DNA of 64,000 nt, from positions 124,001 through 188,000 of the forward strand of contig NZ_SMFO01000001.1 of the NCBI RefSeq assembly GCF_004349145.1, written 5' to 3'. Origin of the DNA: Flavobacterium hiemivividum. GTDB lineage: Bacteria; Bacteroidota; Bacteroidia; Flavobacteriales; Flavobacteriaceae. Both the position numbers and the translations under genes were made by a program. Positions 37,299 to 48,226 of this stretch are shown here, in pieces (positions within the stretch are counted from its first letter, which is position 1; each line of letters opens with the position of its first letter). The notes under the pieces were generated by a model. That model searched no databases and was not told where the DNA came from. It worked only from the letters and a program-made list of their open reading frames with translations.

Positions 37299-40200
37299 TT
37301 AAAATTCTAAATTAACACCGAAAGAAACAACTCTTTGGTTATACGATCTGCTGTTTGTTGCACCACCAAAGTCTTGCTCAGGGTCAATCCCTTTGTGAGA
37401 TTGGAATGTCAATAAATTATCAGCTTGTAAAAACAATCTCATTTTTGAAAGCTTTGCTCTCTCGATAAGCGACTGTGGTAAAGAGTACCCTAAATTTAAA
37501 GCTTTTAATCTAATATAATCATTTTTAAACAAAAATCTTGTAGACTGTGAGTTAAAATCATTGTTTGAAGCTAAGAATAATGGCACATCTGTAATGTCCC
37601 CAGGTTGTTGCCAACGAGTTGCTAGATCTTGATGAGCTGCTCTTCCAGAACTTTCGAAACCTTCCATCAAACTTGCATAAGTACTGTCATAAACATAAGC
37701 ACCAAAACTAAAATTGAATAAAACATTCAAATCAAGATTCTTATATTTGAAGAAGTTAGTAAAACCACCAACTACATCAGGTAAAGATGATTTGTCAACA
37801 TAATATCTAGTAGCTTCAGCATACGCTTTTGTAGTAACACGCTCACCTGTAGGTGTACCGTCTGTAGCTAAAACATCCTTGTACCACATTCCATAACCTG
37901 TAGCAGGGTCTACTCCAGCCCATTCTTGCATATAGAATTCATATAATGAGCGACCAACTTCCCATCTTTTATTTCCGTTAGTAAACGATTTTTGAGTAAG
38001 TTCAGTAATTTCATTATTATCAAAAGAAAAATTCAAGCCAGTAGTCCATAAAAAGTTAGCAGTAGAAACGTTTCTCGTACTCAATGAGAATTCCCAACCA
38101 TAATTCTTAATAGATCCTACATTCGTTGTAATACCAGTATTACCGGTAGAACCAGGAAGTGGCTTATTGTAAATCAAATCAACTGATTCTTTGCTGTAAT
38201 AATCTACAGTACCAAAAATTCTATTGTTAAATAATCCGAATTCTAAACCAACATTTGAAGAAGCTGTTTTCTCCCAAGTAATATTTGGGTCAACAGCTGC
38301 TCCTAATACAACTCCAGTATTGTCTAACTCATTCCATCCAGTAGAAAACAACTGTAAATAAGGAAAGTAAGATGTCAATCTATTATTTCCTAACTCCCCA
38401 TAAGATCCTTTTAATTTCAAGAAGTTAATAACATTATTATCTTTTAAGAAATTCTCTTCAGAAAGCAACCATGAACCAGCCACAGCGAAGAAATCTCCCC
38501 ATCTAACATCACTGTTAAAACGAGACGAACCATCTTTACGATACGAACCTTCAAGGAAATATTTCTCTTTGTAGTTATAACTTAAACGACCTAAATAACT
38601 TGAAATTCTTTCCTCAGTAGTCGATCCAGAAACTGAAGACGGAGTTGTACTACCATCTAGAACATATACACCCGGTAAAAAACCTTCCCCTTGTGCACCT
38701 AGAGCGTCAATCTCAAATTTATAAGCTTCTTGAATCAAATTAGCACCAAAATTATGATCACCAAATGATTTAGTATAGCTCAAACTGTTAATTAAATTTG
38801 TAGAAGTTGTAATATCTCTATTTTGCGTAACTCTACCGTCTACGCTTGATGCATACCCAACTTCGTTACTTGCATAGTTATAAGAATCAAACAAATACTT
38901 GTCATACGCTAAGTTAGTTTTGAAAAGTAAATCCTTAGCTAGAGTAACTTGCAAATATGCATTTGCAGTAAAATTATCTCTCTTGTTTTTAATTTTGTAA
39001 TTGAATAAAGAACCATATGCATTCTCATTATTCAATTGAGGACGATTTCCGTTTATAAGTTGTGCTGAATTTGCACCATAATCAAAAATATTGTTACCGT
39101 TACCATCAACAATTAAATCTCCATTTCCATTTCTTTGGTACAAAGGATAGATTGACGGTATAGTATAAATCCATTGAACAGCACTTTGAAAACTGTTCCC
39201 ACTTTGAGTTGGGAAATTTTGACTAGATGTAGAGTAGAACGAAGTAATTCCGGCAGTCAACCAATCATTAACTTTAGAATCAATACTTAAACGAGTTGTT
39301 ACACGATCAAAATTCGATGTAACTACATTTCCCTCTTGAGACAAATAGTTTGTTGAAAACGCATAAGAAGTATTATCACTACCACCACTTACAGCAAATG
39401 AGTGCTCTGATCTAATAGCCGAATCATTCAACATTAAGTCAGCCCAATTTGTTTCCCATTTTTTTTCTGAAGAAACTAATTTACCGTCAGCATTAACTGG
39501 CACAGCTGTCGTGTATGGATTGTAGCCTAGTGAAGATACTAACGAATTTGACGCGTTTAATCCTGCAGTAGCTGCTGGTTGATTAGCCACATACTGATTC
39601 GCATTTCTTATTCCTTCCCAAGTGTATTCCATATATTTATCAGAACCAACCAAGTCATGAAGTTTAACAGCATTTCCAGCAAAACCAACTAAAGTTGAAA
39701 AAGTCACTTTTGGAGCTGTCCCTAATTTACCTCTTTTTGTTGTGATAACAATAACACCATTTGAACCTCTAGAACCATATAATGCAGTTGAAGACGCATC
39801 TTTCAATACACTCATTGACTCAATTTGATCAGAGCTGATTGAATTAAGGTTACCGCTAAAAGGGGCACCATCCAGAATAATTAATGGCTCAGAAGAAGCA
39901 TTAATAGAACCTGTTCCACGAATACGGATCACTGGGTTCTCCCCTGGTTGTCCACCTGCCGAAATGATATTAACACCAGCAACACTACCTTGTAAGGCAG
40001 TTAATACACTCGTTGCTTGTTGCTTTTCTAAAACTTCTTTACCTACAGTAACAACCGACCCCACGATTGATTTAGCTTTTTGCTTACCATAAGCAACAAC
40101 AACAACTTCTTCTAAAGATTTAGCCGTTGATTGCAACTTTACATTTACAGAACTTGAAGCGCCAACTGTAACTGACACATCATTCATACCAATAAAGGAA

Positions 40201-40415
40201 AACATTAAAACCTCTCCGGAACTTGCTCTCACCGCATATTTTCCATCAAAATCAGTTTGGGCTGACCTATTTGTCCCCTTCACTACAACGTTCACACCAG
40301 GAACTGGTCCTGATTGATCTGAAACAATTCCACTAACGGTTTTCTCTTGAGCAAAAGAAAACTGCATAGATAACGCTATCAATAGCGTAAAAATCCATTT
40401 GAATTTTAATCTCAT
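37299..40415 (-). CDS. SusC/RagA TonB-dependent transporter (pair 1)
   Basis: An outer-membrane TonB-dependent transporter, 1038 residues. A signal peptide (MRLKFKWIFTLLIALS, cleaved after FAQ) is followed by a carboxypeptidase-regulatory-like domain (GIVSDQSGPVPGVNVVVKGT), a TonB box region EEVVVVAYGKQK, the plug domain with the SusC motif KDASSTALYGSRGSNGVI, and a beta barrel ending in FGVNLEF. It is followed by the SusD partner. No glycoside hydrolase or regulator is nearby, so the substrate is unknown. Confidence 0.95.
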   Translation of the reverse strand: MRLKFKWIFTLLIALSMQFSFAQEKTVSGIVSDQSGPVPGVNVVVKGTNRSAQTDFDGKYAVRASSGEVLMFSFIGMNDVSVTVGASSSVNVKLQSTAKSLEEVVVVAYGKQKAKSIVGSVVTVGKEVLEKQQATSVLTALQGSVAGVNIISAGGQPGENPVIRIRGTGSINASSEPLIILDGAPFSGNLNSISSDQIESMSVLKDASSTALYGSRGSNGVIVITTKRGKLGTAPKVTFSTLVGFAGNAVKLHDLVGSDKYMEYTWEGIRNANQYVANQPAATAGLNASNSLVSSLGYNPYTTAVPVNADGKLVSSEKKWETNWADLMLNDSAIRSEHSFAVSGGSDNTSYAFSTNYLSQEGNVVTSNFDRVTTRLSIDSKVNDWLTAGITSFYSTSSQNFPTQSGNSFQSAVQWIYTIPSIYPLYQRNGNGDLIVDGNGNNIFDYGANSAQLINGNRPQLNNENAYGSLFNYKIKNKRDNFTANAYLQVTLAKDLLFKTNLAYDKYLFDSYNYASNEVGYASSVDGRVTQNRDITTSTNLINSLSYTKSFGDHNFGANLIQEAYKFEIDALGAQGEGFLPGVYVLDGSTTPSSVSGSTTEERISSYLGRLSYNYKEKYFLEGSYRKDGSSRFNSDVRWGDFFAVAGSWLLSEENFLKDNNVINFLKLKGSYGELGNNRLTSYFPYLQLFSTGWNELDNTGVVLGAAVDPNITWEKTASSNVGLEFGLFNNRIFGTVDYYSKESVDLIYNKPLPGSTGNTGITTNVGSIKNYGWEFSLSTRNVSTANFLWTTGLNFSFDNNEITELTQKSFTNGNKRWEVGRSLYEFYMQEWAGVDPATGYGMWYKDVLATDGTPTGERVTTKAYAEATRYYVDKSSLPDVVGGFTNFFKYKNLDLNVLFNFSFGAYVYDSTYASLMEGFESSGRAAHQDLATRWQQPGDITDVPLFLASNNDFNSQSTRFLFKNDYIRLKALNLGYSLPQSLIERAKLSKMRLFLQADNLLTFQSHKGIDPEQDFGGATNSRSYNQRVVSFGVNLEF

Positions 40416-40809
40416 ATTAATTAATTTGAATTAGTTATTTTACAAATATGTAGAATAAATCCTTAAAAAGAAAGCAAAGTCATAAAGTTTTGCCAAAAAA
40501 TTATGGCCAAAACGTATTTATAGTGTTAATAGAGTCCATCAATGTAGCAAATAATAACATATAAAGAAACTGTATAAAACCAATAAAAAATAATCAATAA
40601 CTTAATTATCAATACTTTAAACACACGAAACATCCGACAAATAGTCCCAAATTCAACGATAATCAACCCTAAATATTAGACCGTATCAAAAATGTTAAAT
40701 TTTTACTTTAATTAACAGGTTTGTCGAAAAAAGAACTTTTATACGGGTACCTAATTTGAAAAAACCTTTAAAATTTAATACAAAAAAAATATATACAGTA
40801 AAAAAAAAA
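40416..40809. other. Upstream region of SusC pair 1
   Basis: A very AT-rich stretch without a gene. It holds one notable dyad: GTTTTGCC (40487-40494) and GGCCAAAAC (40505-40513), a possible operator about 75 nt before the SusC start. No clear -7 consensus was found. Confidence 0.4.
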
Positions 40810-40838
40810 CAGCTACAAGAAATAAATCTTGTAGCTGC
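40810..40838 (-). terminator. Terminator of the second SusCD operon
   Basis: A perfect 11-bp stem CAGCTACAAGA (40810-40820) / TCTTGTAGCTG (40828-40838) is followed by a U9 tract on the minus strand. Confidence 0.9.
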
Positions 40839-40892
40839 TTTTAAAAAATATTCTGATTGTTTAATCAGTAATTATTGTTTAGATTTTGTTGA

Positions 40893-42521
40893 TTAATAAC
40901 CAGGATTTTGTTGTGGCCTTAAAGTCGGATTAGCGTCTACTTCCAACTGTGGTAAAGGCCATATAAACTTAAAGTTATCATATGTAAAAGCATCCACCCC
41001 TAGCGCTCCCGCATAAGGACTCCCCAAAGCATATGCTGCTAAAGCAGGAGCTGCCGTAGCAAAACCAGCATTAGCAATTTTCGCAGGAATACCAGCAATT
41101 GGGAAAATAGGATCACTTTGTAACCTACTTATATCTGCCCAACGGCGACCTTCACAAATAAACTCTATTCTTCTTTCTTTCAAAACAGCACTCAACATAT
41201 CAATATTTGTAGCAAAAGTAGCTGCCGTATAAGCCTGAGTACCAGGATTTGCTAATGAACGGTTTCTAACCGAATTTAATCGAGCCAAACCATTTACAAC
41301 ATCATTTGTTCTAGCATAGGCTTCAGCCATATTCAGTGCTACTTCAGCATATCTAATTATTGGAGCAGCATCAGTTTTATTGACAGCGTCTTTATACTTT
41401 TTTGTGAATTTTGTATTTGGATAATAAGCACTATTACCTGTAATCACCATTACGCCTTCTGCTCTTCTTTTGTCATCACTTAACCAAGTTGGATCTCTCC
41501 AGATAATTGGACTAATAGCAATTAAACCACGACCGTTAGCCGCTGCTGGAATTGGAGGGTGATACATACTTGGTAACGAACCATTTACACCTGGATTATT
41601 TGTAGCACCATTTGCAATTGAAAAAATTGATTCAGAATTGGAATTATTACTAGCAAAAGGAGTATCAGGATTAGCGGTCATAGTATATTTACCATCTAAT
41701 TTAACACCTTCAGAAATTACCTTGTCCCATCTGCGCATGCTCAAATAAACTCTAGTTTTATAAGCAATAGCAGCTTCTTTAGAAATTCTTTCAATTTGTG
41801 CTGCACCAGCTCTTTTAGTTTTAGAATAAAGCAATTCTTCTGCATCATCTAAATCTTGCAAGATTTTAGTATAGCAATCAGCAACTGAATTTCTACCTTG
41901 AGCTAAACCTAGTTCGATATTTGCTGGAGTTGTATAAGGAATTTCTCTGTAAGGAACTCCTAAATTAGCACCATTATTATCTTGTAGTGGTCGTGCAAAG
42001 TGAATTAACAATTCATTATGTGTTATAGCTCTAAAAAATTTAGCTTGACCAATGTAATCATTTGCCAATTCTTGAGAGATAACACCATCAGCTGCAGCCT
42101 TAGTAACGCCATCAATCACAATGTTAGTTCTATTAATCAATCGATAACCATCCGCCCAATAATAAACATTATTGGCTGATGTAGCATCATAAGTACCCGT
42201 ATAAGTAAGTTGATAAAATGCAGCTAAGTTAACCACATCTTCACCCCTGTTATCACCCTGTTGAATAAACGCTGAGCCAAATATATATCCCCTAGCTCCA
42301 GCTCCATTATAATTACCCAATTCAGCAGCATTATACATACCTGTAACAGATAAATCGATTAATGCTGGAGTTTGAAACGCAACATTTTCAGATATACTGT
42401 TAAAAGGAACTAACTCTATTACACTTTCTTCACTACAAGAAGTAAATAAAAGTGACACCATTGCAAACGGAATTACTAATTTAGTAATCGAGAATGATTT
42501 AAATTTATTTTTATTTTTCAT
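40893..42521 (-). CDS. SusD/RagB family outer-membrane lipoprotein (pair 2)
   Basis: A 542-residue surface lipoprotein with signal peptide and lipobox FTS-C29. The RagB/SusD pattern is present: AKFFRAITHNELLIHFARPL, and near the C-terminus LKERRIEFICEGRRWADISR. It lies 17 nt after its SusC partner. Longer and distinct from pair 1, so it probably recognises another substrate. Confidence 0.93.
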   Translation of the reverse strand: MKNKNKFKSFSITKLVIPFAMVSLLFTSCSEESVIELVPFNSISENVAFQTPALIDLSVTGMYNAAELGNYNGAGARGYIFGSAFIQQGDNRGEDVVNLAAFYQLTYTGTYDATSANNVYYWADGYRLINRTNIVIDGVTKAAADGVISQELANDYIGQAKFFRAITHNELLIHFARPLQDNNGANLGVPYREIPYTTPANIELGLAQGRNSVADCYTKILQDLDDAEELLYSKTKRAGAAQIERISKEAAIAYKTRVYLSMRRWDKVISEGVKLDGKYTMTANPDTPFASNNSNSESIFSIANGATNNPGVNGSLPSMYHPPIPAAANGRGLIAISPIIWRDPTWLSDDKRRAEGVMVITGNSAYYPNTKFTKKYKDAVNKTDAAPIIRYAEVALNMAEAYARTNDVVNGLARLNSVRNRSLANPGTQAYTAATFATNIDMLSAVLKERRIEFICEGRRWADISRLQSDPIFPIAGIPAKIANAGFATAAPALAAYALGSPYAGALGVDAFTYDNFKFIWPLPQLEVDANPTLRPQQNPGY

Positions 42522-42538
42522 TTTTTAATTATTTAAAA

Positions 42539-45500
42539 TTAGAAACCTACATTAAGACCAACACTAAATATTCTAGATCTTGGAGTCCCATTATAATCGT
42601 TACCTAAAACTTCCATTTCAGGATCCAATCCTTTATAGTCCGTAATAATTAACAAGTTTTGTCCTTGTACGAAAAGTCTAAACTTATCTAATCCAACCTT
42701 ATCTAAAACTGACTTAGGCAAATTATATCCCAATGTTATATTATCTAATTTGATGTAATCTCCTTTTTCAACAAAACGGCTAGAAGCTTGATTTATATTG
42801 ATAGTAGTTTCTCTATCATCTCTTAATCTTGGAGTCCATCCATCACCTGGATTGTCCACACTTTGCCATCTCCCTAAAATTTCGGTACCATTATTATTAA
42901 AACCTTGAGATAATAGTTCACGTCTTGTCAAGTTATTAATTTTGTTTCCTCCACTAAAACGAAACATAAAACCTAAATCAAAGTCTTTGTAAACCATATT
43001 AGAATTAAATGCGCCAAAATAAGTTGGCAATATATTGCCTAAAACTTTTTTGTCAGCAGCACCTAAAGAAGAAGTTTTAGAAACATCAGTTGGATTTGCT
43101 TCATCAAAAACACGGTATGCTTGTGTATTAATATTTCCTTGAACTAATGTACCGTCTCCTTTAGTAAATACCGGGTTTCCATTAGCTGGATTTACTCCCC
43201 AATAATTGAAACCATATATTACATAAGGAGATTCTCCCTCACGCAATAAATTGTTTCCTGTGTTATAACTATTTGCATCTACGAAATTAATATCCTGTCC
43301 ATTAACTAACTTATCAACTTTACTTTTCACTAAAGACAAGTTAGTACTAACTGTCCATTCGAAATTTTGGTTTTTAACAACCGAAGCTTCAATAGAAAAC
43401 TCATGACCAGAATTTTTTAAGGACCCAATGTTTTGAGAGATATAATTCTCAGGAATACCTAACGACAATGGTTGAGGAACTTGTAAAATTAAACCATTCT
43501 GATTATTGATAAAATAATCGTACGTTAATTTAACACGATTTCCCCATAAAGATAAGTCAACTCCATAATCATATTTTACAGATGTTTCCCATTTTAACTG
43601 GTCATTACCAGCTTGAGAGTAGCCTATACCATTGTATTCTGCATATTTTGCATTGTTATACAACCCTAAATATGGATAGTTACCAATACTAGTATTACCA
43701 ACTTCGGCATAAGAAGCTCTTAATTTTAAATCAGATACTACATCTTCTAATGAGCTCATAAAAGACTCTTTACTTATTGTCCAACCAGCAGAAACCCCCG
43801 GAAAAGTTCCCCATTTATTAGCTGTAGGCAAAGATGAAAGTCCATCTTTACGAATAGACCCTTGAAGGAAATATTTTCCTGCAAAATTATAATTCAATCT
43901 TCCTGCATAAGAAATAATTCCATTTTCACTGATACTACCTCCAGAAAGTTGAGTAGCATAAGATCCAGTAATCAATCCTTTATTAAAAAAAATATCAGAC
44001 AAGCCATTACCTCCTCCGAAGAAAGAACTAACTTTCTGTTTTTGAACTTCATAAATTGCTACAGCACTAACGTTATGCGATTCACCAAATGTTTTGTTAT
44101 AAGACAATACATTCTGAGTATTCCAACGGGTTAAATTCGTGAAATTATTTCTAACCGCACCAGCAATACTAGCACCGTCACCATTTATAGGATTTAAATA
44201 ATTGAATCCTTCAGTTCCAATCGCATCAACACTTCCTTGAGTTTTAAAACTTAAACTTGGCGTAATTTTAAAATCAGCAAATAAACTTACCAATGATCTA
44301 TCAATTTTAGATTTGTAGATATTATTATCTAATACGTAAACAATGTTAGGTAAGTTATTAGCAATAACAGATAAATTTTGTCCTTGCCCTACCGTTGAGC
44401 CAGTTATATTATAACCTGTTGGGTTATTACTATCATAAATTGGTGTGTTAGGTAATTGACGCATTGAATTAAAGATAAGACCTGATAATCCTCCAGCATT
44501 ATCGTTTAAACCCTCATTTTCAGTTCTAGACAAAGCCATGTTAACACCAATGTTCAACCAGCTTTTTACCTTTTGATCTACATTACCTCTTACATTATAA
44601 CGAGTTTGACTGTTAGATTTTGCAAGTCCATCTTGTGCATTATAACCTGTTGAAAAATAGTAATTTGTTTTATCTGTCGAACCAGAAAGCGATAAATTGT
44701 GATCTGTTTGAATGGCAGCCTGACGAAGAACTGCTTTTTGCCAGTTCGTATCAAAATCAGTTCCCACAGCTAAAATTGAAGCCCCTCTATTGGTTCTTTT
44801 TTCATTTTGAATGGTAATGAAATCTTTAGTTTTCAATAAATCCAAATAAGCGATTGGCTGTGCGATTCCCGTGTACGTATTGTAGTTCACTCTAAATTTA
44901 CCGCCTTTTCCTTTTTTAGTAGTAATTAAAATTACACCATTAGCAGCTCTTGAACCATAAATTGCAGTTGCAGAACCATCTTTCAAAACCTCAGTAGATT
45001 CAATATCCGCTGGGTTGATATCCCCTAATGCATTTGTGTTAGCGTATCCTCCAACATCACCTGTAAAAATAGGAACACCATCAACAACAACTAATGGATA
45101 ACTACCTGAAGTAATCGAGCCAATACCTCTAATTCTGATTCTAGGAGCTTGTCCTAAAACTCCTGAACTAGTGGTTACTTGAACACCAGCAGCTCTACCC
45201 GCTAATTGAGACTCAAAACTTGGAGTTGCAAGATTCGCAATTGCATCCCCTTTAATCTGAGAAATCGAACCCGTAACATCTCTTTTTCTTTGAGTACCAT
45301 ATCCTACAACCACCACTTCTTCAAGAGATTGTGACCCTGAAGCCAATTTGACATTTACAGTACTAGAAGCTCCAACAGTTATAGATGAATTATCCATCCC
45401 TATAAAAGAGAATACTAAAACATCACCTTGCTTTGCTCTAATAACATATTTTCCATCAAAATCTGTTTGAACTCCACTATTAGTTCCCTTAACAATAACG

Positions 45501-45625
45501 TTTGCTCCTGGAATTGGACCACTAGCATCCGAAACTACACCCGAAACAGTTTTCTCTTGTGCAAAAGAAGCCTGCATAGATAGCACCAATATCAGCGCAT
45601 AAATCCATTTAAATTTTAATCTCAT
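42539..45625 (-). CDS. SusC/RagA TonB-dependent transporter (pair 2)
   Basis: An outer-membrane TonB-dependent transporter, 1028 residues from the ATG at 45623-45625. A TTG two codons earlier is a weaker start. The signal peptide starts MRLKFKWIYALIL. A carboxypeptidase-regulatory-like domain (GVVSDASGPIPGANVIVKGT), the TonB box region EEVVVVGYGTQRKRDVTGSI and the plug motif KDGSATAIYGSRAANGVI follow, and the barrel ends SVGLNVGF. A -7-like TATGTTTG lies about 31 nt upstream. Substrate unknown. Confidence 0.95.
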   Translation of the reverse strand: MRLKFKWIYALILVLSMQASFAQEKTVSGVVSDASGPIPGANVIVKGTNSGVQTDFDGKYVIRAKQGDVLVFSFIGMDNSSITVGASSTVNVKLASGSQSLEEVVVVGYGTQRKRDVTGSISQIKGDAIANLATPSFESQLAGRAAGVQVTTSSGVLGQAPRIRIRGIGSITSGSYPLVVVDGVPIFTGDVGGYANTNALGDINPADIESTEVLKDGSATAIYGSRAANGVILITTKKGKGGKFRVNYNTYTGIAQPIAYLDLLKTKDFITIQNEKRTNRGASILAVGTDFDTNWQKAVLRQAAIQTDHNLSLSGSTDKTNYYFSTGYNAQDGLAKSNSQTRYNVRGNVDQKVKSWLNIGVNMALSRTENEGLNDNAGGLSGLIFNSMRQLPNTPIYDSNNPTGYNITGSTVGQGQNLSVIANNLPNIVYVLDNNIYKSKIDRSLVSLFADFKITPSLSFKTQGSVDAIGTEGFNYLNPINGDGASIAGAVRNNFTNLTRWNTQNVLSYNKTFGESHNVSAVAIYEVQKQKVSSFFGGGNGLSDIFFNKGLITGSYATQLSGGSISENGIISYAGRLNYNFAGKYFLQGSIRKDGLSSLPTANKWGTFPGVSAGWTISKESFMSSLEDVVSDLKLRASYAEVGNTSIGNYPYLGLYNNAKYAEYNGIGYSQAGNDQLKWETSVKYDYGVDLSLWGNRVKLTYDYFINNQNGLILQVPQPLSLGIPENYISQNIGSLKNSGHEFSIEASVVKNQNFEWTVSTNLSLVKSKVDKLVNGQDINFVDANSYNTGNNLLREGESPYVIYGFNYWGVNPANGNPVFTKGDGTLVQGNINTQAYRVFDEANPTDVSKTSSLGAADKKVLGNILPTYFGAFNSNMVYKDFDLGFMFRFSGGNKINNLTRRELLSQGFNNNGTEILGRWQSVDNPGDGWTPRLRDDRETTININQASSRFVEKGDYIKLDNITLGYNLPKSVLDKVGLDKFRLFVQGQNLLIITDYKGLDPEMEVLGNDYNGTPRSRIFSVGLNVGF

Positions 45626-45655
45626 ATACAATTTTGTATTAGTTAGTTAATGGCG

Positions 45656-45663
45656 CAAACATA
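45656..45663 (-). promoter_or_regulatory. Putative promoter of SusCD pair 2, -7 TATGTTTG
   Basis: The minus strand reads TATGTTTG, an exact TAnnTTTG match, 30 nt before the SusC start codon. A CAAA (TTTG on the minus strand) lies 15 nt further upstream, shorter than the usual spacing. Confidence 0.45.
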
Positions 45664-45818
45664 TTAGTATAATATTAACAAAGCATCATTTTTATTTAAC
45701 AAAAGCATGTTGGTAATTAAAAATATTTTATTATAGAAAATTAGGATTTTATAAAAAAAATGCCAAATTATCACCATTAATCAAGTACAAACATTAATTT
45801 CGCAATAAATTTTTCAAA

Positions 45819-46490
45819 ATGTTAAAATTATTCTTTTCCTCATTCATTTTAGAAGCTGGCACTGATGAGGCCGGTCGGGGTTGTCTTGCAGGTCCTGTTA
45901 CGGCCGCTGCGGTAATACTTCCAGCCGACTTTGAGAATACAATATTAAATGACAGTAAGCAATTGTCTGAGAAAGCCAGAGAAAAATTACGACCCTTAAT
46001 AGAACAGCAAGCCATCACATTTGCAGTGACTCACCTTGAGCCCTTAGAAATCGACGACATCAATATATTGAATGCCTCAATAAAAGCAATGCAGGAATGC
46101 GTATTAAAACTCGATCCACAACCCGAATATATTATTGTAGATGGCAACAGCCCGTTTATTCGAAAAAAAGGAATTATAAAGAGTAGTGGAAAGATCTTTA
46201 CTCCAGCAGAAATTGAGATTTTGACATCCATCCCAAGTAGTAGTATTGTAAAAGGAGACTCTAAATTCATGAGTATTGCTGCGGCATCAGTATTAGCAAA
46301 AACATACCGCGACGAATATATGAATAGGATACATGAGGAATTCCCAATGTACAACTGGAAAAAAAATAAAGGTTACCCAACAAAAGAGCATCGAGAAGCA
46401 ATAAGAAAATACGGTGTGACTAAGTACCACCGAATGAGTTTTAGATTACTACCCGTACAAACGGCCTTAGCTTTTGAAGGAACAGATTAA
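45819..46490 (+). CDS. rnhB: Ribonuclease HII
   Basis: Cuts RNA in RNA-DNA hybrids and removes single ribonucleotides, 223 residues. The conserved start [20 protein letters not shown] carries the first catalytic acids (D, E). Later motifs include YIIVDGNSP and [21 protein letters not shown], with the third acid and the KY-HR region [12 protein letters not shown]. It is the only plus-strand gene between the SusC/SusD pairs and ends in a shared terminator. Confidence 0.96.
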   Translation: MLKLFFSSFILEAGTDEAGRGCLAGPVTAAAVILPADFENTILNDSKQLSEKAREKLRPLIEQQAITFAVTHLEPLEIDDINILNASIKAMQECVLKLDPQPEYIIVDGNSPFIRKKGIIKSSGKIFTPAEIEILTSIPSSSIVKGDSKFMSIAAASVLAKTYRDEYMNRIHEEFPMYNWKKNKGYPTKEHREAIRKYGVTKYHRMSFRLLPVQTALAFEGTD

Positions 46491-46526
46491 TTCTTTCTAA
46501 TAAATCAATAAGCCTTTTCTAGATAT

Positions 46527-46565
46527 AAAAAAAGAGAGGATACTTTTCAGTATCCTCTCTTTTTA
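46527..46565. terminator. Bidirectional terminator between rnhB and SusD pair 3
   Basis: GAGAGGATAC (46534-46543) pairs with GTATCCTCTC (46550-46559), flanked by an A tract on one side and a T tract on the other. It serves the convergent rnhB and SusD transcripts. Confidence 0.9.
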
Positions 46566-46636
46566 AACTAAATTCTTTCTTTCTTTCTAAAAAAGTAACT
46601 TCTATTACTTAGAATAGATTGAACTAAGTTAAATTT

Positions 46637-48214
46637 TTATTTAGCCCAAATCAACTTAGTAGTTAATTTATCACCTCCGATATTTAATGAAGCAGCCTTA
46701 ACACTTTCACCATTTAACTGTTGTAAGTTTACTGGATATGTAAATCTTGCAGGCATAGAAGTTAAACCTCTTAATGCTTCAAAAGTATAAGTAGTGGCAT
46801 CTGTTTCTGGATGCGGAGCATTTAACTCATACGATCCTCCTGGCTGAAGTAGCGTGTTAGGAAAACCAGTTCTTCTGTATTCAGCAAAAGCCTCATACGG
46901 CTGCATGAAAAGAGCAATATATTTTTGATTTAAAACATTCGCTTGACTTGCTGGCGCCAAATTAGCTAAATAAGTATTAATTTTTGCAGCAGAAACCGCC
47001 CAACGTTCCATAGAGGCTTTTACCCCTTTTTGGTAGTTAGCATTATCCCAGCCATTATTCTCAGACAATAGGAACTCCACTTCAGCGTATTCCATTAAGA
47101 TTTCAGTGTAATCTTGTTTTAATACATTTGAACTCCAGAATGAAGTGTTTGGTCTTTGTGACGCCGCTAAAGAACTTGGAATTCCATAAGGCATACCAAC
47201 ATACTTCGTTAAATCGTCAGTTTCAGTATAAGAAAACGTTTTTACATCAGTCTTTGAAGCAGTTGTAGGCGCGGCATACTTTTGCAATCTTGGATCAACT
47301 CCAAATACTCCTAACTTCCCTTTTAACAAATCAACAAACGTATTTGTTATAGCAAAATCAGTTCTGTTACCTAAATAAAAATCTCTGTAAAAAGGACTTG
47401 GATTAATATCGTCTTTTTGGTAAGTAAGTCCAACATTATCGTCATTCGAAGTCATTACACCTGCAGCTATAGCTTCGGCGATATGAGTTTCGGCACCTGG
47501 CACAACACCTTTAACTCTGGTAGCAATACGCAGTCTTAAAGAGCTTGCGAATTTTTTAAGTTTTGTAGCGCTTTTAAAAAGATTATCTCCATTTGTGAAA
47601 ACTGGCTCAGCAGTAACTATCATAGCCGAAGCTTCTTTTAGCTCCTTCAACAGATCTGCATAAATTTTTTGCTGTGAAGCAAATTTAGGCTTGATATGTT
47701 TAGCTAACTGCAATCCTTGAAAGTCAGCATCCTGATTACCATAAGAATAGTAAGGAACATCTCCGTAAACATCTACTAATTGTAAAAAAGTATAAGCTAA
47801 CATTACTCTAGCAGCAGCGATCTGGTTATCATTATTTCCATAAGCTGCATTCAAAGCTTTAGTTGCTGGATTTGTATTTAAATCAATAATGGTTTTAAAA
47901 TCCACCGCTGCTAAATAATAGTCCGTGTATAAACTTTGGTTTGTACCTTCTCTAAACTGGAATCTATCTTCTTCAGTATAGTTTCGTTGTGCTGAATATT
48001 GAACCCAAGGCAAGGCCATTCTTCCAGAAGAAAAACTTCCTCTTGATTGCGTCATTAAAAAAGTAACCGCACCATTAAATACTCCGTAAGCCGGAACTCC
48101 TACAATTTCTGGCTGATTAGGATTAGCATTAATTTCGTCTAATTGATCAGTACAGCTTACGGTTGTTGCCAGTAATGCTACTATTGATACTATCGATATG
48201 AATATTTTTTTCAT
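46637..48214 (-). CDS. SusD-like outer-membrane lipoprotein (pair 3, SusD-like_2 type)
   Basis: A 525-residue surface lipoprotein with lipobox TVS-C21. The mature N-terminus DQLDEINANPNQPEIV and the block LQLVDVYGDVPYYSYG are typical of the second SusD-like subgroup. The C-terminal part includes YIALFMQPYEAFAEYRRTGFP, also family-typical. It starts 12 nt after its SusC partner. It differs in subfamily from pairs 1 and 2, so its ligand is likely different. Confidence 0.92.
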   Translation of the reverse strand: MKKIFISIVSIVALLATTVSCTDQLDEINANPNQPEIVGVPAYGVFNGAVTFLMTQSRGSFSSGRMALPWVQYSAQRNYTEEDRFQFREGTNQSLYTDYYLAAVDFKTIIDLNTNPATKALNAAYGNNDNQIAAARVMLAYTFLQLVDVYGDVPYYSYGNQDADFQGLQLAKHIKPKFASQQKIYADLLKELKEASAMIVTAEPVFTNGDNLFKSATKLKKFASSLRLRIATRVKGVVPGAETHIAEAIAAGVMTSNDDNVGLTYQKDDINPSPFYRDFYLGNRTDFAITNTFVDLLKGKLGVFGVDPRLQKYAAPTTASKTDVKTFSYTETDDLTKYVGMPYGIPSSLAASQRPNTSFWSSNVLKQDYTEILMEYAEVEFLLSENNGWDNANYQKGVKASMERWAVSAAKINTYLANLAPASQANVLNQKYIALFMQPYEAFAEYRRTGFPNTLLQPGGSYELNAPHPETDATTYTFEALRGLTSMPARFTYPVNLQQLNGESVKAASLNIGGDKLTTKLIWAK

Positions 48215-48226
48215 CTTATTTTATTT

